From NCBI GenBank assembly GCA_964408805.1, contig CAYPAV010000008.1, positions 1 through 64,000 on the forward strand: a DNA stretch of 64,000 nucleotides, in the 5' to 3' direction. The translations under genes and the position numbers were made by a program. The notes beneath the pieces were generated by a model. The model saw only the letters and a list, made by a program, of their open reading frames with translations. It ran no database searches and had not been told where the DNA came from. The DNA comes from CAYPAV01 sp964408805. GTDB taxonomy: Bacteria; Pseudomonadota; Alphaproteobacteria; UBA8366. Positions 52,072 through 60,950 of this stretch are shown in pieces. How positions within the stretch are numbered: the stretch's first letter is position 1; each line of letters starts with the position of its first letter.

Positions 52072-53289
52072 ATGTCGCTGAGCCGTCTCATCGCCGCCGT
52101 CTGTCTGGCGCAAATTTTGGCGCAGATCGGTGCCTACTCGGTGCCAGCGCTTCTGCCCGGGCTGATTGCCGATTGGTCGCTCACGAATACCGAGGCCGGT
52201 TGGATCACGGGCATATTCTACGCCGGTTATACAGTCTCGGTGCCGATCCTGGTCTCGCTTACCGATCGTGTGGATCCGAAGAGGATCTATCTTTTTGGCG
52301 TTGGCCTCATCACGCTTTCGGCGGGCGGATTCGCGTATCTGGCGGATGGTTTCTGGTCCGCCTGTTTGTTTCGGGTTTTTTGGGGAATTGGCTGGGCCGG
52401 GACCTATATGCCCGGTTTGAAGGCGCTGAGCGATTTGATCGAAGGTCCGCAGCAATCGCGCGCTGTCTCGGCCCATGCGGCAAGTGTCGGCGTCAGCGGC
52501 GCCGCGTCCTTTTTTATCGCCGAGACGATCGGCGCCTGGTATGGCTGGCGCTGGGGGATCGCGGTCGGGGGTGCCGGCGCCTTTCTCGCATTCGTGATCG
52601 TTTTCGCCGCATTGCCCCGCCGGGCACCTCGCGCGGGACAAAGCGGGGCGGGGTGGATTGATTTCCGGCCGGTATTGAAGAACAGATCGGCCTTGGCCTA
52701 CTCGCTGGGTTATTGCGTCCACACCTGGGAGATGTCGGCACTTCGAAGCTGGGTCGTGACCTTCCTGGCCTTCGCGGCGATTCGAACCGAGACCGACCCC
52801 GGTATTTTCACTCCGGCGACGGTGGCGATGTTCTTGGGGCTGGTCGGGACCGGTGCCAGCGTCATCGGCAACGAACTGGCGCGCCGCTTCGGTCGCCGGC
52901 GCTACATCATGGGCGTGATGTTTACCTCGATGGCGATGGCGGCGGGAATTGGTTTCTCGGCCGGCGTTTCATACGGCCTCGCGGTTTTCTTGTCGCTCGC
53001 CTATGCGGGGCTGATTTGGGCCGATTCCTCCTCGTTGACGGCGGGCACGGTGGGGAGCGCCGACCCCGCGCGGCGCGGTGCGACCATGGCGATCCATTCG
53101 ATGCTGGGCTATTTCGGCGGCTTCCTGGGTCCGCTCGCGATCGGTATCGGTTTGGATATGATGGGGGGGGCGAGTGTCACCGCGTGGGGCTTCGCTTTCA
53201 TGCATTTGACGCTGATTTTGTTGGTCGGTCCCGTCGCGTTCATGATCCTGAAACCGCGTGATTTGGAAGGCGATCGAGGCACGAAATAG
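52072..53289 (+). CDS. MFS transporter (NarK/CynX-like)
   Basis: Seen: 405 residues, twelve hydrophobic segments, the loop SLTDRVDPKRIYLFG after helix 2, GIGWAGTYMPGLKALSDL on helix 4, and a second-half loop GNELARRFGRRRYIMG. These are standard major-facilitator features, closest in feel to the cyanate/nitrite-type group. It follows the alcohol dehydrogenase by 40 bases and is likely in the same transcript. It may import or export a product of that pathway. Confidence 0.84.
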   Translation: MSLSRLIAAVCLAQILAQIGAYSVPALLPGLIADWSLTNTEAGWITGIFYAGYTVSVPILVSLTDRVDPKRIYLFGVGLITLSAGGFAYLADGFWSACLFRVFWGIGWAGTYMPGLKALSDLIEGPQQSRAVSAHAASVGVSGAASFFIAETIGAWYGWRWGIAVGGAGAFLAFVIVFAALPRRAPRAGQSGAGWIDFRPVLKNRSALAYSLGYCVHTWEMSALRSWVVTFLAFAAIRTETDPGIFTPATVAMFLGLVGTGASVIGNELARRFGRRRYIMGVMFTSMAMAAGIGFSAGVSYGLAVFLSLAYAGLIWADSSSLTAGTVGSADPARRGATMAIHSMLGYFGGFLGPLAIGIGLDMMGGASVTAWGFAFMHLTLILLVGPVAFMILKPRDLEGDRGTK

Positions 53290-53376
53290 CGCGCCAATCG
53301 CCGGAGGCGCGATCGGCCATCAAGCGAGCCCATTGATTTTCGAATAATTCACTTCAGATAAATTTCCGAAACTTCG

Positions 53377-53405
53377 TTGAAGACGCGGACCGTTAACGCT
53401 ATCGT
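53377..53405 (+). promoter_or_regulatory. Candidate sigma-70 promoter for dctP
   Basis: TTGAAG (53377-53382), a 17-base spacer and TATCGT (53400-53405) lie about 125 bases upstream of the dctP start, in a 239-base gap. The match to consensus is moderate (four of six in each hexamer or slightly better). Confidence 0.3.
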
Positions 53406-53528
53406 TCCCCGTTCGAGGGGTCGAGAGGGGAAACCCGAGTCGGCCCGCGTATATTTCTCGGCAAGTGATATGGTTGTCGGGAGATTGATTCATGGCCCAA
53501 TTTATGGGCTCAGGGAGGAATTTACGAA

Positions 53529-54614
53529 ATGAGGAAGACCACTCGTATCATGACCGCAGTCGTTGCGGCATCGGCCTTCGCCTTCCTTGCGGGCGTGTCG
53601 GCTCCGTCGGTCGCGGACGCACAGGAAGTGAAGGGTCCGAAGGTGAAATGGCGCCTTTCGATTTGGGGCAAGCGGCGTGCTTGGTCCGAAGGTGCTGAGT
53701 ATTTCTCCGCTCAGGCCAAAAAGAGGACCGGCGGAAACTTCGATTTCAGGCTCTATTACGGCGAGCAGCTTTCGAAGAGTAAGGAAAACTTGGATGGCAT
53801 CGCTGTTGGTGCGTTCGAAGCAGCCGTTTTCTGCGCGGCCTATCATCCGAAGAAGAACCGGCCTCTGAACGTGCTCGACCTGCCGTTCTTGCCGATTCCG
53901 AACTTTGAGGTGCAGCGGGACGTTGCGGCGACGGTCTACAAGCATCCGACCGCGAGAAAAGCGCTCGCGAAATGGAATGCGTTGCCGTTCTTCCCCAGTA
54001 TTCTGCCGCAATACGAATACATGGGTAAGGGCAAGATCCCGAAAACCGTTGCGGACTTCAAGGGCATGCGTCTCCGGGCTCTTGGTGGCATGGGCCGTGC
54101 GGCCATCGCCATCGGTGCGGTCCCGACGACCGTTCCGGCGCCGGAAGTGTACAACGCGCTTGCGCGTGGCACGGTCGACGCAATCGGTTTCCCGTTCACA
54201 TACGCGTTCAGCGCTTATAAGGTTGACGAGGTTGCCGAATGGTACACCACGAATATGAAGCTCGGGACGGTGAACTGCCCGATCGTCTTCAACATTCAGG
54301 CGTGGGATAAGCTGCCGAAGCAGTATCAAAAGCTGCTGACCGATCTCAAGCGTGGTGCCGCCACCGCGATGGCGAAGGCCTATGCGGTTAAGGACATTCA
54401 GAACCTCAAGGTTTGGCCGAAAAAGATGAAAGCCATCCAAATCGACGAGGGTCAGATGGCCAATTTCCGCAAGATCGGCGGACAGCCGCTCTGGAATGCT
54501 TGGGTCAAGGAGAATGCGCGTTTCTTCGATTCGCAATCTCTCCTCGATCTCGTCTTGAAGACAGCCGCGGATTCCGCGAAGCGTAATCCGAAGCCGCGGG
54601 ATTACTCACAATAA
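53529..54614 (+). CDS. dctP: TRAP transporter substrate-binding protein (DctP)
   Basis: Periplasmic receptor of a TRAP importer. Seen: signal peptide (MRKTTRIMTAVVAAS, cleavage near ADAQ), 361 residues, the DctP-type features FDFRLYYGEQLSKSKENLD, MRLRALGGMGRAAIAIGAVPTTVPAPEVYNAL (in parts) and RGTVDAIGFP. A strong AGGGAGGAA ribosome site precedes the ATG, fitting the high expression such proteins need. The Arg in GMRLRAL is expected to bind a ligand carboxylate. The ligand is unknown. A hairpin separates this gene from the membrane subunits. Confidence 0.9.
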   Translation: MRKTTRIMTAVVAASAFAFLAGVSAPSVADAQEVKGPKVKWRLSIWGKRRAWSEGAEYFSAQAKKRTGGNFDFRLYYGEQLSKSKENLDGIAVGAFEAAVFCAAYHPKKNRPLNVLDLPFLPIPNFEVQRDVAATVYKHPTARKALAKWNALPFFPSILPQYEYMGKGKIPKTVADFKGMRLRALGGMGRAAIAIGAVPTTVPAPEVYNALARGTVDAIGFPFTYAFSAYKVDEVAEWYTTNMKLGTVNCPIVFNIQAWDKLPKQYQKLLTDLKRGAATAMAKAYAVKDIQNLKVWPKKMKAIQIDEGQMANFRKIGGQPLWNAWVKENARFFDSQSLLDLVLKTAADSAKRNPKPRDYSQ

Positions 54615-54631
54615 TATTTACTGAAGTCATT

Positions 54632-54663
54632 AGCTGCCGGGCCCTGAATGCCCGGCAGCTTTT
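54632..54663 (+). terminator. Hairpin between dctP and dctQ
   Basis: AGCTGCCGGGC (54632-54642) pairs perfectly with GCCCGGCAGCT (54650-54660) around a 7-base loop, followed by a short T run. Placed between the receptor and membrane genes, it probably acts as partial terminator and mRNA stabiliser that keeps receptor output above permease output. Confidence 0.82.
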
Positions 54664-54698
54664 ATTTGGATAAGCAAACTTCCGGACTGGAGTAAATT

Positions 54699-55370
54699 AT
54701 GGCGATCAACGCTGACGCTGAAGGGTTGAACGAATCCGACAAGCGTTTCGCTGCTTTCGATGATTTTTATTTTAGAATCGAAAGCGGATTCAATTTTTTG
54801 GCGGCGGCCTTCATCATGGGGATCATGTTCCTTGGGGTCGCGAACGTCGTCGGTCGGACGATCTTTAATCAGCCGGTCCGTGGCTACGTCGACATTGTCG
54901 AGATTTCGATCACGGTATTCGCCTTCCTGGCACTTTCCTATTGCCAGAAGCTTGGCGGGCACATCCGGATGGAAATTATCATCGGTAAATTCAAGGGCCG
55001 CTTTCTTTGGGTAACCGAGACCATCGGAACCCTCATTGCCATACTCGTCGTCGTGATTCTTCTCGTCTACACCTGGGACCATTTCATGCGGGCCTGGAGT
55101 ATCGGCGATAGCACGATGGATATCGATATCGTCCTTTGGCCTTCGAAGTTGATGGTTCCCTTCGCCTTTACGATGCTCATAATCCGCTTCGGAATTAATC
55201 TGTTCGGATTTATCCGCTTGGCGATGAGACCGGAAGCGGTTCCAATCGGCGTACCGATCATCGAAACCGTTGCGGAAACGGCGCAACACGAAATCGATGC
55301 CGGTCTCGCCGGCGAAGAGGAAAAAGTCGACATCGTCGGAGAGGGCGGTGCCAAGGCGGGAGCGGACTGA
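54699..55370 (+). CDS. dctQ: TRAP transporter small membrane subunit (DctQ)
   Basis: Seen: 223 residues with four hydrophobic segments (near 28-50, 64-82, 108-128 and 150-170) and the family pattern FLALSYCQKLGGHIRMEII after helix 2. The N-terminus is polar and a long acidic C-terminus extends past the last helix (GLAGEEEKVD). It pairs with DctM; their genes overlap by one base (TGATG). Confidence 0.9.
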   Translation: MAINADAEGLNESDKRFAAFDDFYFRIESGFNFLAAAFIMGIMFLGVANVVGRTIFNQPVRGYVDIVEISITVFAFLALSYCQKLGGHIRMEIIIGKFKGRFLWVTETIGTLIAILVVVILLVYTWDHFMRAWSIGDSTMDIDIVLWPSKLMVPFAFTMLIIRFGINLFGFIRLAMRPEAVPIGVPIIETVAETAQHEIDAGLAGEEEKVDIVGEGGAKAGAD

Positions 55371-56677
55371 TGGATGAATTTACAATTGGTATCATCTGGA
55401 CGAGCATTCTGCTTGTCATGGTCTTTCTCGGTGTTCGTGTCTTTATCGCGGCCGCTTTCGTGGGTCTGTTCGGTACGGTGCATATCATCGGTTGGGATGC
55501 GGGCGCCGGCATCGTAGGCACGGTACCTCATTCGAAGTCGGTGAATTACTCGCTGAGCGTCTTGCCGATGTTCATTTTGATTGGTTTCGTTGCCTATCAT
55601 GCGGGTTTGACCCATGCCTTGTTCCGGGCGGCGCGCAGTTGGTTCGGTTGGGTTCCGGGCGGTCTTGCCGTGGCCTCGGTCTTCGCGACGGCGGGCTTTG
55701 CCGCGGTCTCGGGCGCCAGCACGGCGACCGCGGCGGTGTTCAGCCGCGTTGCCATTCCGCATATGTTGGAGCATGGCTACGACCGCAGACTGGCGGCCGG
55801 CGTCGTGGCGGCCGGAGGTACGTTGGCCTCACTCATTCCACCGAGCGCAATTCTGGTGATCTATGCGATCATCGTCGAGGAATCGGTCGGGGCGTTGATT
55901 GTTGCCGGCTTTCTTCCCGGTATCGTTTCGGCCTTGATTTACGCCGCCTTGATTATTGGCCAATGCATGATCACGCCGGAGAAGGGGCCCGCCATTCCGT
56001 CGCCGCCGCTGGAAGAAAAGCTCCGGAGTATACCCGGTACCTTCCCGATTTTCTTCGTCGTCGGGGTCATCTTCTCGGCGATGTATTCGGGTTGGGCGAC
56101 GCCCACCGAGGCGGGTGCACTGGGCGCCTTCGTGATTTTCCTCGTGGCTCTCTATCACGGCATGAAATGGGATGGTCTGCAGGACGCGCTCCTTGAGACC
56201 GCCAAGCTGACGGTGATGATCTTCGCGCTCATCTGGGGCATATTGATCTTTGTCCGCTTCCTCGGCTATTCGGGACTGCCGCAGGAGTTCAGTGAGTGGA
56301 TCATCAGCCTGCGGGCGTTCTTCCCGGACGTCGTCATCATGATCTTCATCCTGCTGGGCTATACCATTCTCGGCATGTTCATGGACGCGATCGGTATGCT
56401 GTTGCTGACGCTGCCCGTCGTCTATCCGGCGGTTATTTCGCTCGGTTACAGCCCGATTTGGTTCGGCATCATCGTCGTCAAGATGTGCGAGGTGTGCCTC
56501 ATCACCCCACCGGTTGGCTTGAACTGCTACGTGGTGAACGCGGTTCGGCCGGATATCCCGCTCGGTGACGTCTTCAGGGGCATTGCGCCTTTCTTCGGTG
56601 CCGATGTCGCCACGGTGGCGCTGTTCTTGGCGTTCCCTGAGATCGTCACCTGGTTGCCGGATTTGATGCGGCAATAA
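55370..56677 (+). CDS. dctM: TRAP transporter large permease subunit (DctM)
   Basis: Sodium- or proton-driven transport channel of the TRAP system. Seen: 435 residues, about twelve hydrophobic segments, the conserved GFAAVSGASTATAAVFSRVAIP and GGTLASLIPPSAILVIY loops (in parts), and a second-half counterpart with ITPPVGLNCYVVNAV. The normal length and all landmarks are present. It ends in a strong terminator. Confidence 0.94.
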   Translation: MDEFTIGIIWTSILLVMVFLGVRVFIAAAFVGLFGTVHIIGWDAGAGIVGTVPHSKSVNYSLSVLPMFILIGFVAYHAGLTHALFRAARSWFGWVPGGLAVASVFATAGFAAVSGASTATAAVFSRVAIPHMLEHGYDRRLAAGVVAAGGTLASLIPPSAILVIYAIIVEESVGALIVAGFLPGIVSALIYAALIIGQCMITPEKGPAIPSPPLEEKLRSIPGTFPIFFVVGVIFSAMYSGWATPTEAGALGAFVIFLVALYHGMKWDGLQDALLETAKLTVMIFALIWGILIFVRFLGYSGLPQEFSEWIISLRAFFPDVVIMIFILLGYTILGMFMDAIGMLLLTLPVVYPAVISLGYSPIWFGIIVVKMCEVCLITPPVGLNCYVVNAVRPDIPLGDVFRGIAPFFGADVATVALFLAFPEIVTWLPDLMRQ

Positions 56678-56708
56678 CAGCGTCTCCACAACGTTCTCGA
56701 ATTGCGAA

Positions 56709-56740
56709 GGCCGCGCCGGTTGATCCCGGCGCGGCCTTTT
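56709..56740 (+). terminator. Intrinsic terminator after dctM
   Basis: An 11-bp perfect stem (GGCCGCGCCGG with CCGGCGCGGCC), a 6-base loop TTGATC, then TTTT. It closes the TRAP operon 31 bases past the stop and may also limit read-through from the converging CheZ-like gene. Confidence 0.9.
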
Positions 56741-56782
56741 CATTCGGCGGCAACAATTGCGCCGCGTATGGTCCGTTTACCC

Positions 56783-57310
56783 CTAATCGAAGAGGGCGTC
56801 TATGTCGTCCTGTGAAATCGCCTGACCCGCAAGCTGTGGTCCATCGAGCAGCTTTTCGTCTTCGGTTTTTTCTTCCGTTGGAAGCGATTCGGAAAGCCGT
56901 TCGACCGTGTCTCGGCCCATCAATTCGACCATTGAATTGACCCGTTCCTCGACGAATTTCATCGAACGCACGACCTTGGTGATCCGTTGGCCGGTGATAT
57001 CCTGGAACGTGCAATTTTCCATCGCCAGCATGGAATGCTCGGAAATCTTGTCGCGGAGCGCGCCGTCGCCGCCGGCCTCGCGGAGTTGATCGATGACCGA
57101 CTCTATCCCTTCGAGATTATCGAGAATGCCATTGGTGGCATCTTCGGTCGCCTGAACGATGGCATCGAGTTGTTCCGACATGCTGTCGAAGTGATCCTTA
57201 TCGTCCTCGCCCGCATTGATCCGCGCGATCTCCTCACGAAACCGCTCGATATATTGGAAAAGATTAAATATTTCGGATTGCAGTTCCTCGGCTTCGATTT
57301 CCTCGGCCAT
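56783..57310 (-). CDS. CheZ-like phosphatase
   Basis: Seen: 175 residues, mostly one long helical hairpin, with CTFQDITGQRITKV containing Asp104 and Gln108, the pair that in CheZ coordinates Mg and attacks CheY phosphate (Asp143 and Gln147 in Escherichia coli). The C-terminal SQDDIDALFD resembles the CheY-binding FliM N-terminus (SQAEIDALL). Acidic linker residues join the two parts. No che or fli gene is nearby. A 7-bp palindrome (TCGTCCG/CGGACGA) lies just upstream of the start. Likely a CheY-P or response-regulator phosphatase. Confidence 0.82.
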   Translation of the reverse strand: MAEEIEAEELQSEIFNLFQYIERFREEIARINAGEDDKDHFDSMSEQLDAIVQATEDATNGILDNLEGIESVIDQLREAGGDGALRDKISEHSMLAMENCTFQDITGQRITKVVRSMKFVEERVNSMVELMGRDTVERLSESLPTEEKTEDEKLLDGPQLAGQAISQDDIDALFD

Positions 57311-57501
57311 GCGCGGGCGTCCTTCTCAAGCGTCGTCCGTTTCGGACGATCATTCAAATCCTACCAGCTACATTATCTATGGAAGTTGAAGAAGGAGGTC
57401 AAATTTTGGAATTTACCGGCGTTGGGAGATTGCCTTTTCCTTTCTCGCGTTAATCTTGCTAACGGGAACCGCCTTCCGCGGACAACCGAAGGAGCGAAAC
57501 C

Positions 57502-57885
57502 ATGGCCCGACCCAGCGGTCGCATCAGACACGAGAACGAGTTGGCGAAATATGCGCCGCCCGGTCACCAGGGCACGATCAATGTGCGCTTGGTGGAAAAG
57601 GATTTCTGCGGGGCCTTCGAGATGGCGTTGGGGGTGGTGCAGCCGGGCGGAGAGGCCGAACCGCACGATCACGAGAACGAGCATCAGATCATCTATATTC
57701 TGGAAGGTGCCTGCGACGTTGGTCTTGGCGACGATCCCATGGTCGAATGCGGTCCGGGCGCGGTTATCGAAATTCCGGCGAAACTGCGCCATGCGGTTGT
57801 CGCCAAGGGCGATACGCCGCTGAAGGCCTTGATCGTCTACAGCCCGCCCTTGCCGGTACGCGACGACGTGCCGATCAACGATTAG
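57502..57885 (+). CDS. Cupin-domain protein
   Basis: Seen: 127 residues in one conserved beta-barrel. Motif 1 is PHDHENEHQIIYILEG, with two His and a Glu followed by a later His for metal binding; motif 2 has VIEIPAKLRHAV. A strong AAGGAG site precedes the ATG. It lies 30 bases upstream of a class III CoA-transferase on the same strand, so both may serve the same pathway. The family includes isomerases, dioxygenases and binding proteins; the exact function is unknown. Confidence 0.86.
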   Translation: MARPSGRIRHENELAKYAPPGHQGTINVRLVEKDFCGAFEMALGVVQPGGEAEPHDHENEHQIIYILEGACDVGLGDDPMVECGPGAVIEIPAKLRHAVVAKGDTPLKALIVYSPPLPVRDDVPIND

Positions 57886-57915
57886 TCATCCGTCCCAAAG
57901 CGGAAGAACACGGAA

Positions 57916-59124
57916 ATGAATGAACCAGTGACGTCTTCCGGCGCGCTTGCCGGCGTTAAGGTCATCGATCTGACTCGCGTCTTGAGCGGGCCCTACAGTA
58001 CGCAGATTCTCTCGGACCATGGAGCCGAAATCATCAAGGTGGAACCGCCCATGGGCGACGAAGTCCGGGATTGGGGCCCGCCTTTTCACGACGGTGTCGC
58101 GTCATATTTCATCGGTCTCAATCGGAATAAGAAGTCGATCGGCATTGATCTTCGCCAAGAGGAAGGGCGGGAAATCCTCCTTCGCTTGCTGGAGGATGCG
58201 GACATTGTGTTCGAGAACTTCAAGACCGGTCAGATGGAGAAATTCGGCCTCGGATACGAGGAAGTTTTGAAGGCGCGCTTTCCGAAATTGATCTATTGCC
58301 GCATCAGTGGCTACGGCGCGGACGGCCCGCTTGGCGGCTTTCCGGGCTATGACGCGGTGGTACAGTCGGCGGCGGGCTGGTTCAGCGTCAACGGCACAAA
58401 GGACAGCGGTCCGACCCGTGTCGGCATTCCGATGGTGGATATGGGGACCGGCCTATACGCGACCATCGCGATGATGATGGCGCTCATCGAGCGGGGGCGC
58501 TCCGGCAAGGGGCAATTCATCGACATGGCGCTCTACGACTGCGCGGTGTCGCTGCTGCATCCTTATCTTGCGAACTACCTCCTTTCCGACAAGGTGCCCC
58601 AGATTACCGGCAATCAGCATCCCAATATCGCCCCGTATGACAAATACCCCACGAAGACCGGCGATATTTATATCGCCTGCGGCAACAACAGGCAGTTCCA
58701 GGGATTGTGCGACGTCCTGGGACATTCGGAATTCGCGGAGGACCCGCGCTTCAAGGACAATGGCGATAGGTCGGTCAATCGGGATGCGCTGACGGATATC
58801 CTCCGCTCGGCAATGGTGAACGAGGACGGAGAAGAGCTTTGCCGGCGTCTGCTCGCGGCGAACGTGCCGGCGGGGGCCGTGAACGACATCGCCGAGGTCA
58901 TGGCCCATCCGCACACGGCGCATCGCGATATGGATGCTCGCCTCGATTGGTATCGGGGGGCGGGGACACCGATCAAGTTCTCTCGGACGCCGGGTGAAAT
59001 GAAATCGCCGCCACCACAATTCGGGGCTCAAACCCGCGAGGTCATGAACGCGCACGGTTACGACGTGTCGGAGATAGAGAACCTGTTGTCATCTGGTGCT
59101 CTGCTCGAGGAACGCCAAAAATAA
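57916..59124 (+). CDS. Class III CoA-transferase (CaiB/BaiF)
   Basis: Moves CoA between carboxylic acids through an aspartyl-CoA intermediate. Seen: LAGVKVIDLTRVLSGPYSTQIL (in parts), GAEIIKVEPPMGDEVRDWGPP, NRNKKSIGIDLR, and the catalytic Asp175 in IPMVDMGTG. Length 402 fits formyl-CoA-transferase-like members. It follows the cupin gene. Donor and acceptor acids cannot be told from sequence. Confidence 0.92.
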   Translation: MNEPVTSSGALAGVKVIDLTRVLSGPYSTQILSDHGAEIIKVEPPMGDEVRDWGPPFHDGVASYFIGLNRNKKSIGIDLRQEEGREILLRLLEDADIVFENFKTGQMEKFGLGYEEVLKARFPKLIYCRISGYGADGPLGGFPGYDAVVQSAAGWFSVNGTKDSGPTRVGIPMVDMGTGLYATIAMMMALIERGRSGKGQFIDMALYDCAVSLLHPYLANYLLSDKVPQITGNQHPNIAPYDKYPTKTGDIYIACGNNRQFQGLCDVLGHSEFAEDPRFKDNGDRSVNRDALTDILRSAMVNEDGEELCRRLLAANVPAGAVNDIAEVMAHPHTAHRDMDARLDWYRGAGTPIKFSRTPGEMKSPPPQFGAQTREVMNAHGYDVSEIENLLSSGALLEERQK

Positions 59125-59128
59125 CCGG

Positions 59129-60865
59129 TCACTCGGTTCGGGCCGCCCAGTCCTTCAACGCCGCGCGGACGTTATCGAGTACGCCTGGCCAGTCGCCCGG
59201 GCGGCTCTGGCGGAACAGCCGCATGGTCGGATACCAGGGGCTATCGGCGCGGTCCGTCATCCATCGCCAATCGGGCGCGAAGGGCAACAGCACCCACACC
59301 GGCTTGCCAAGCGCGCCGGCGAGATGGGCGACACCCGTATCGACACTGATCACCAGATCCACTTCCTTGATCAGCGCGGCCATCCCCCCGAAATCCGTTA
59401 CCGCGCCGCCGGGGTTGGGGATCGGTGGATCGGCGACATCGTACTGAAGGCCGATGAGTGGCGGTGCGCCGGCGTATTCCAAGCTGTCGATGAGAAGGGA
59501 GGGGTCGATCGAGCGCCGATGATCGTTGGGGTTCGACTCGCTTCCCTGCCAACAAAGCCCTACTTTCAGGCCGGCGGGAAGGTCGGCAGGGGGCGCATGC
59601 GCGCAATCCAGATAGGGTATTTCAGCGGGGATTGTCTCAAGTGCGGTCTCGAAACGATGGGGAAGACTGAGGACCGGTATCTGAAAATCCACCGTCGGAA
59701 GGGTTTCGTCCCGATCCCGCACGATCAAGCCGGCGAGGCCGACGTTTTCCCGAAACAGCGGTGCCAAGGGCGGCGGAACATCGAAATAGACCGCCGCACC
59801 GCGCGCCGTCAGATGCGGGAGATATCGGGCGAACTGTATGACGTCGCCATAACCTTGCTCCGCCCAAACGATGATTGAGCGACCCGCGATGTCCTCGCCG
59901 TGCCATTCGGGGATTTCGGCGATATCGGGATGCGGCAAGACACCGCGCGAGGGGCGGGATTCATAATCCGACCAGGCCCCGGGCAGATCACCCATCAGAA
60001 ACCGAGCCATTCCACGGTTCAACTTGGCGGGTGCATAATCGGGTGCGACGCCAAGCGCGCGGTCGAGCGTTCGCCAGGCATCCTCGGGCCGTCCGTCGGT
60101 CATTTCCGCGGCACCTAGATTGAGCAATAGTTCGGGACTTTCCGGGGCCAGCGCGAGCGCGTCATGCGCCACGGTCACGGCCTCGGTCGTTCGGTCGGCC
60201 TGTTGCAGAGCCGCACAGAGATTGAGCTTCGCATCGAAGCTGTCGGGAGATTGGGCGACCGCCGTTTCCAATTGATCGATGGCACCCGACCGATCTCCCG
60301 AGAGCAACAGAAGATTGGCAAGATTGACACGTGCCGGCAACAAATCGGGCGCATACTCGATCGCGCGTTCGAAGGCGCGGATCGCCGCCAGGCCCTGCCC
60401 GCGCTGCGCATGTATCAGGCCCATCGCGTAGTGACCCGCCGGATCATTGGGTTCCGCGTCCAGATAGTCCGTAACTATCTTCTCGGCCTCTTCCAGTCGA
60501 TCCGTCTCAATATATAAATTTGCCAGGTTGATCTGACTGTCGCGATGTCCGGGTTTGAGCGCCAGCGCTTTCCGGTAACTGGCTTCCGCTTTTGGAAAAT
60601 CGTCGAGGGTTCGCCACGCCAAACCCAAATGACATTGGATGATCGGCTCTTCGGGGGCGCCGATGGCCGCCGTTTGCAATAATTCGGCGGCTTCCTCCGC
60701 GTAACCCGTTTGTAGCGCGACAATGCCAAGTCCGTAGGCCGCGTCCGGTTGACCCGGATTCTCTTCCAAGACGGTTCTGTATTGAATTTCAGCGGATTCC
60801 AGATTGCCCGCCGCCAAATCGGCGCCGGCTTTCTCAAGCGCTAATTCGAGCTCGCTTTCATCCAT
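59129..60865 (-). CDS. TPR and GT9-like glycosyltransferase fusion
   Basis: Seen: 578 residues. About the first 330 are tandem TPR units (SAEIQYRTVLEENPGQPDAAYGLG, AEASYRKALALKPGHRDSQINLA, read in parts). The C-terminal part has YGDVIQFARYLP, LCWQGSESNPNDHRRS, and LVISVDTGVAHLAGALGKPVW, the sequence of heptosyltransferase-type GT-B folds. Known: such fusions are common and uncharacterised. Start at 60865 because GGGAG sits 8 bases upstream. Probably a cytosolic transferase or sugar-binding protein; it converges on the CoA-transferase gene. Confidence 0.84.
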   Translation of the reverse strand: MDESELELALEKAGADLAAGNLESAEIQYRTVLEENPGQPDAAYGLGIVALQTGYAEEAAELLQTAAIGAPEEPIIQCHLGLAWRTLDDFPKAEASYRKALALKPGHRDSQINLANLYIETDRLEEAEKIVTDYLDAEPNDPAGHYAMGLIHAQRGQGLAAIRAFERAIEYAPDLLPARVNLANLLLLSGDRSGAIDQLETAVAQSPDSFDAKLNLCAALQQADRTTEAVTVAHDALALAPESPELLLNLGAAEMTDGRPEDAWRTLDRALGVAPDYAPAKLNRGMARFLMGDLPGAWSDYESRPSRGVLPHPDIAEIPEWHGEDIAGRSIIVWAEQGYGDVIQFARYLPHLTARGAAVYFDVPPPLAPLFRENVGLAGLIVRDRDETLPTVDFQIPVLSLPHRFETALETIPAEIPYLDCAHAPPADLPAGLKVGLCWQGSESNPNDHRRSIDPSLLIDSLEYAGAPPLIGLQYDVADPPIPNPGGAVTDFGGMAALIKEVDLVISVDTGVAHLAGALGKPVWVLLPFAPDWRWMTDRADSPWYPTMRLFRQSRPGDWPGVLDNVRAALKDWAARTE

Positions 60866-60950
60866 CGAACACGCTCCCATCGAAATCCGAACATTCGATG
60901 ATCGAGTATGAAATTATTTGATGTGCGGCGCGATGAAGAATCGTGAAAAT

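Noticed and set aside
56987..57823. Plus-strand 278-codon open frame over the CheZ-like and cupin genes
   Set aside because: It covers the CheZ-like gene antisense and the cupin gene out of frame; both real genes have catalytic motifs.
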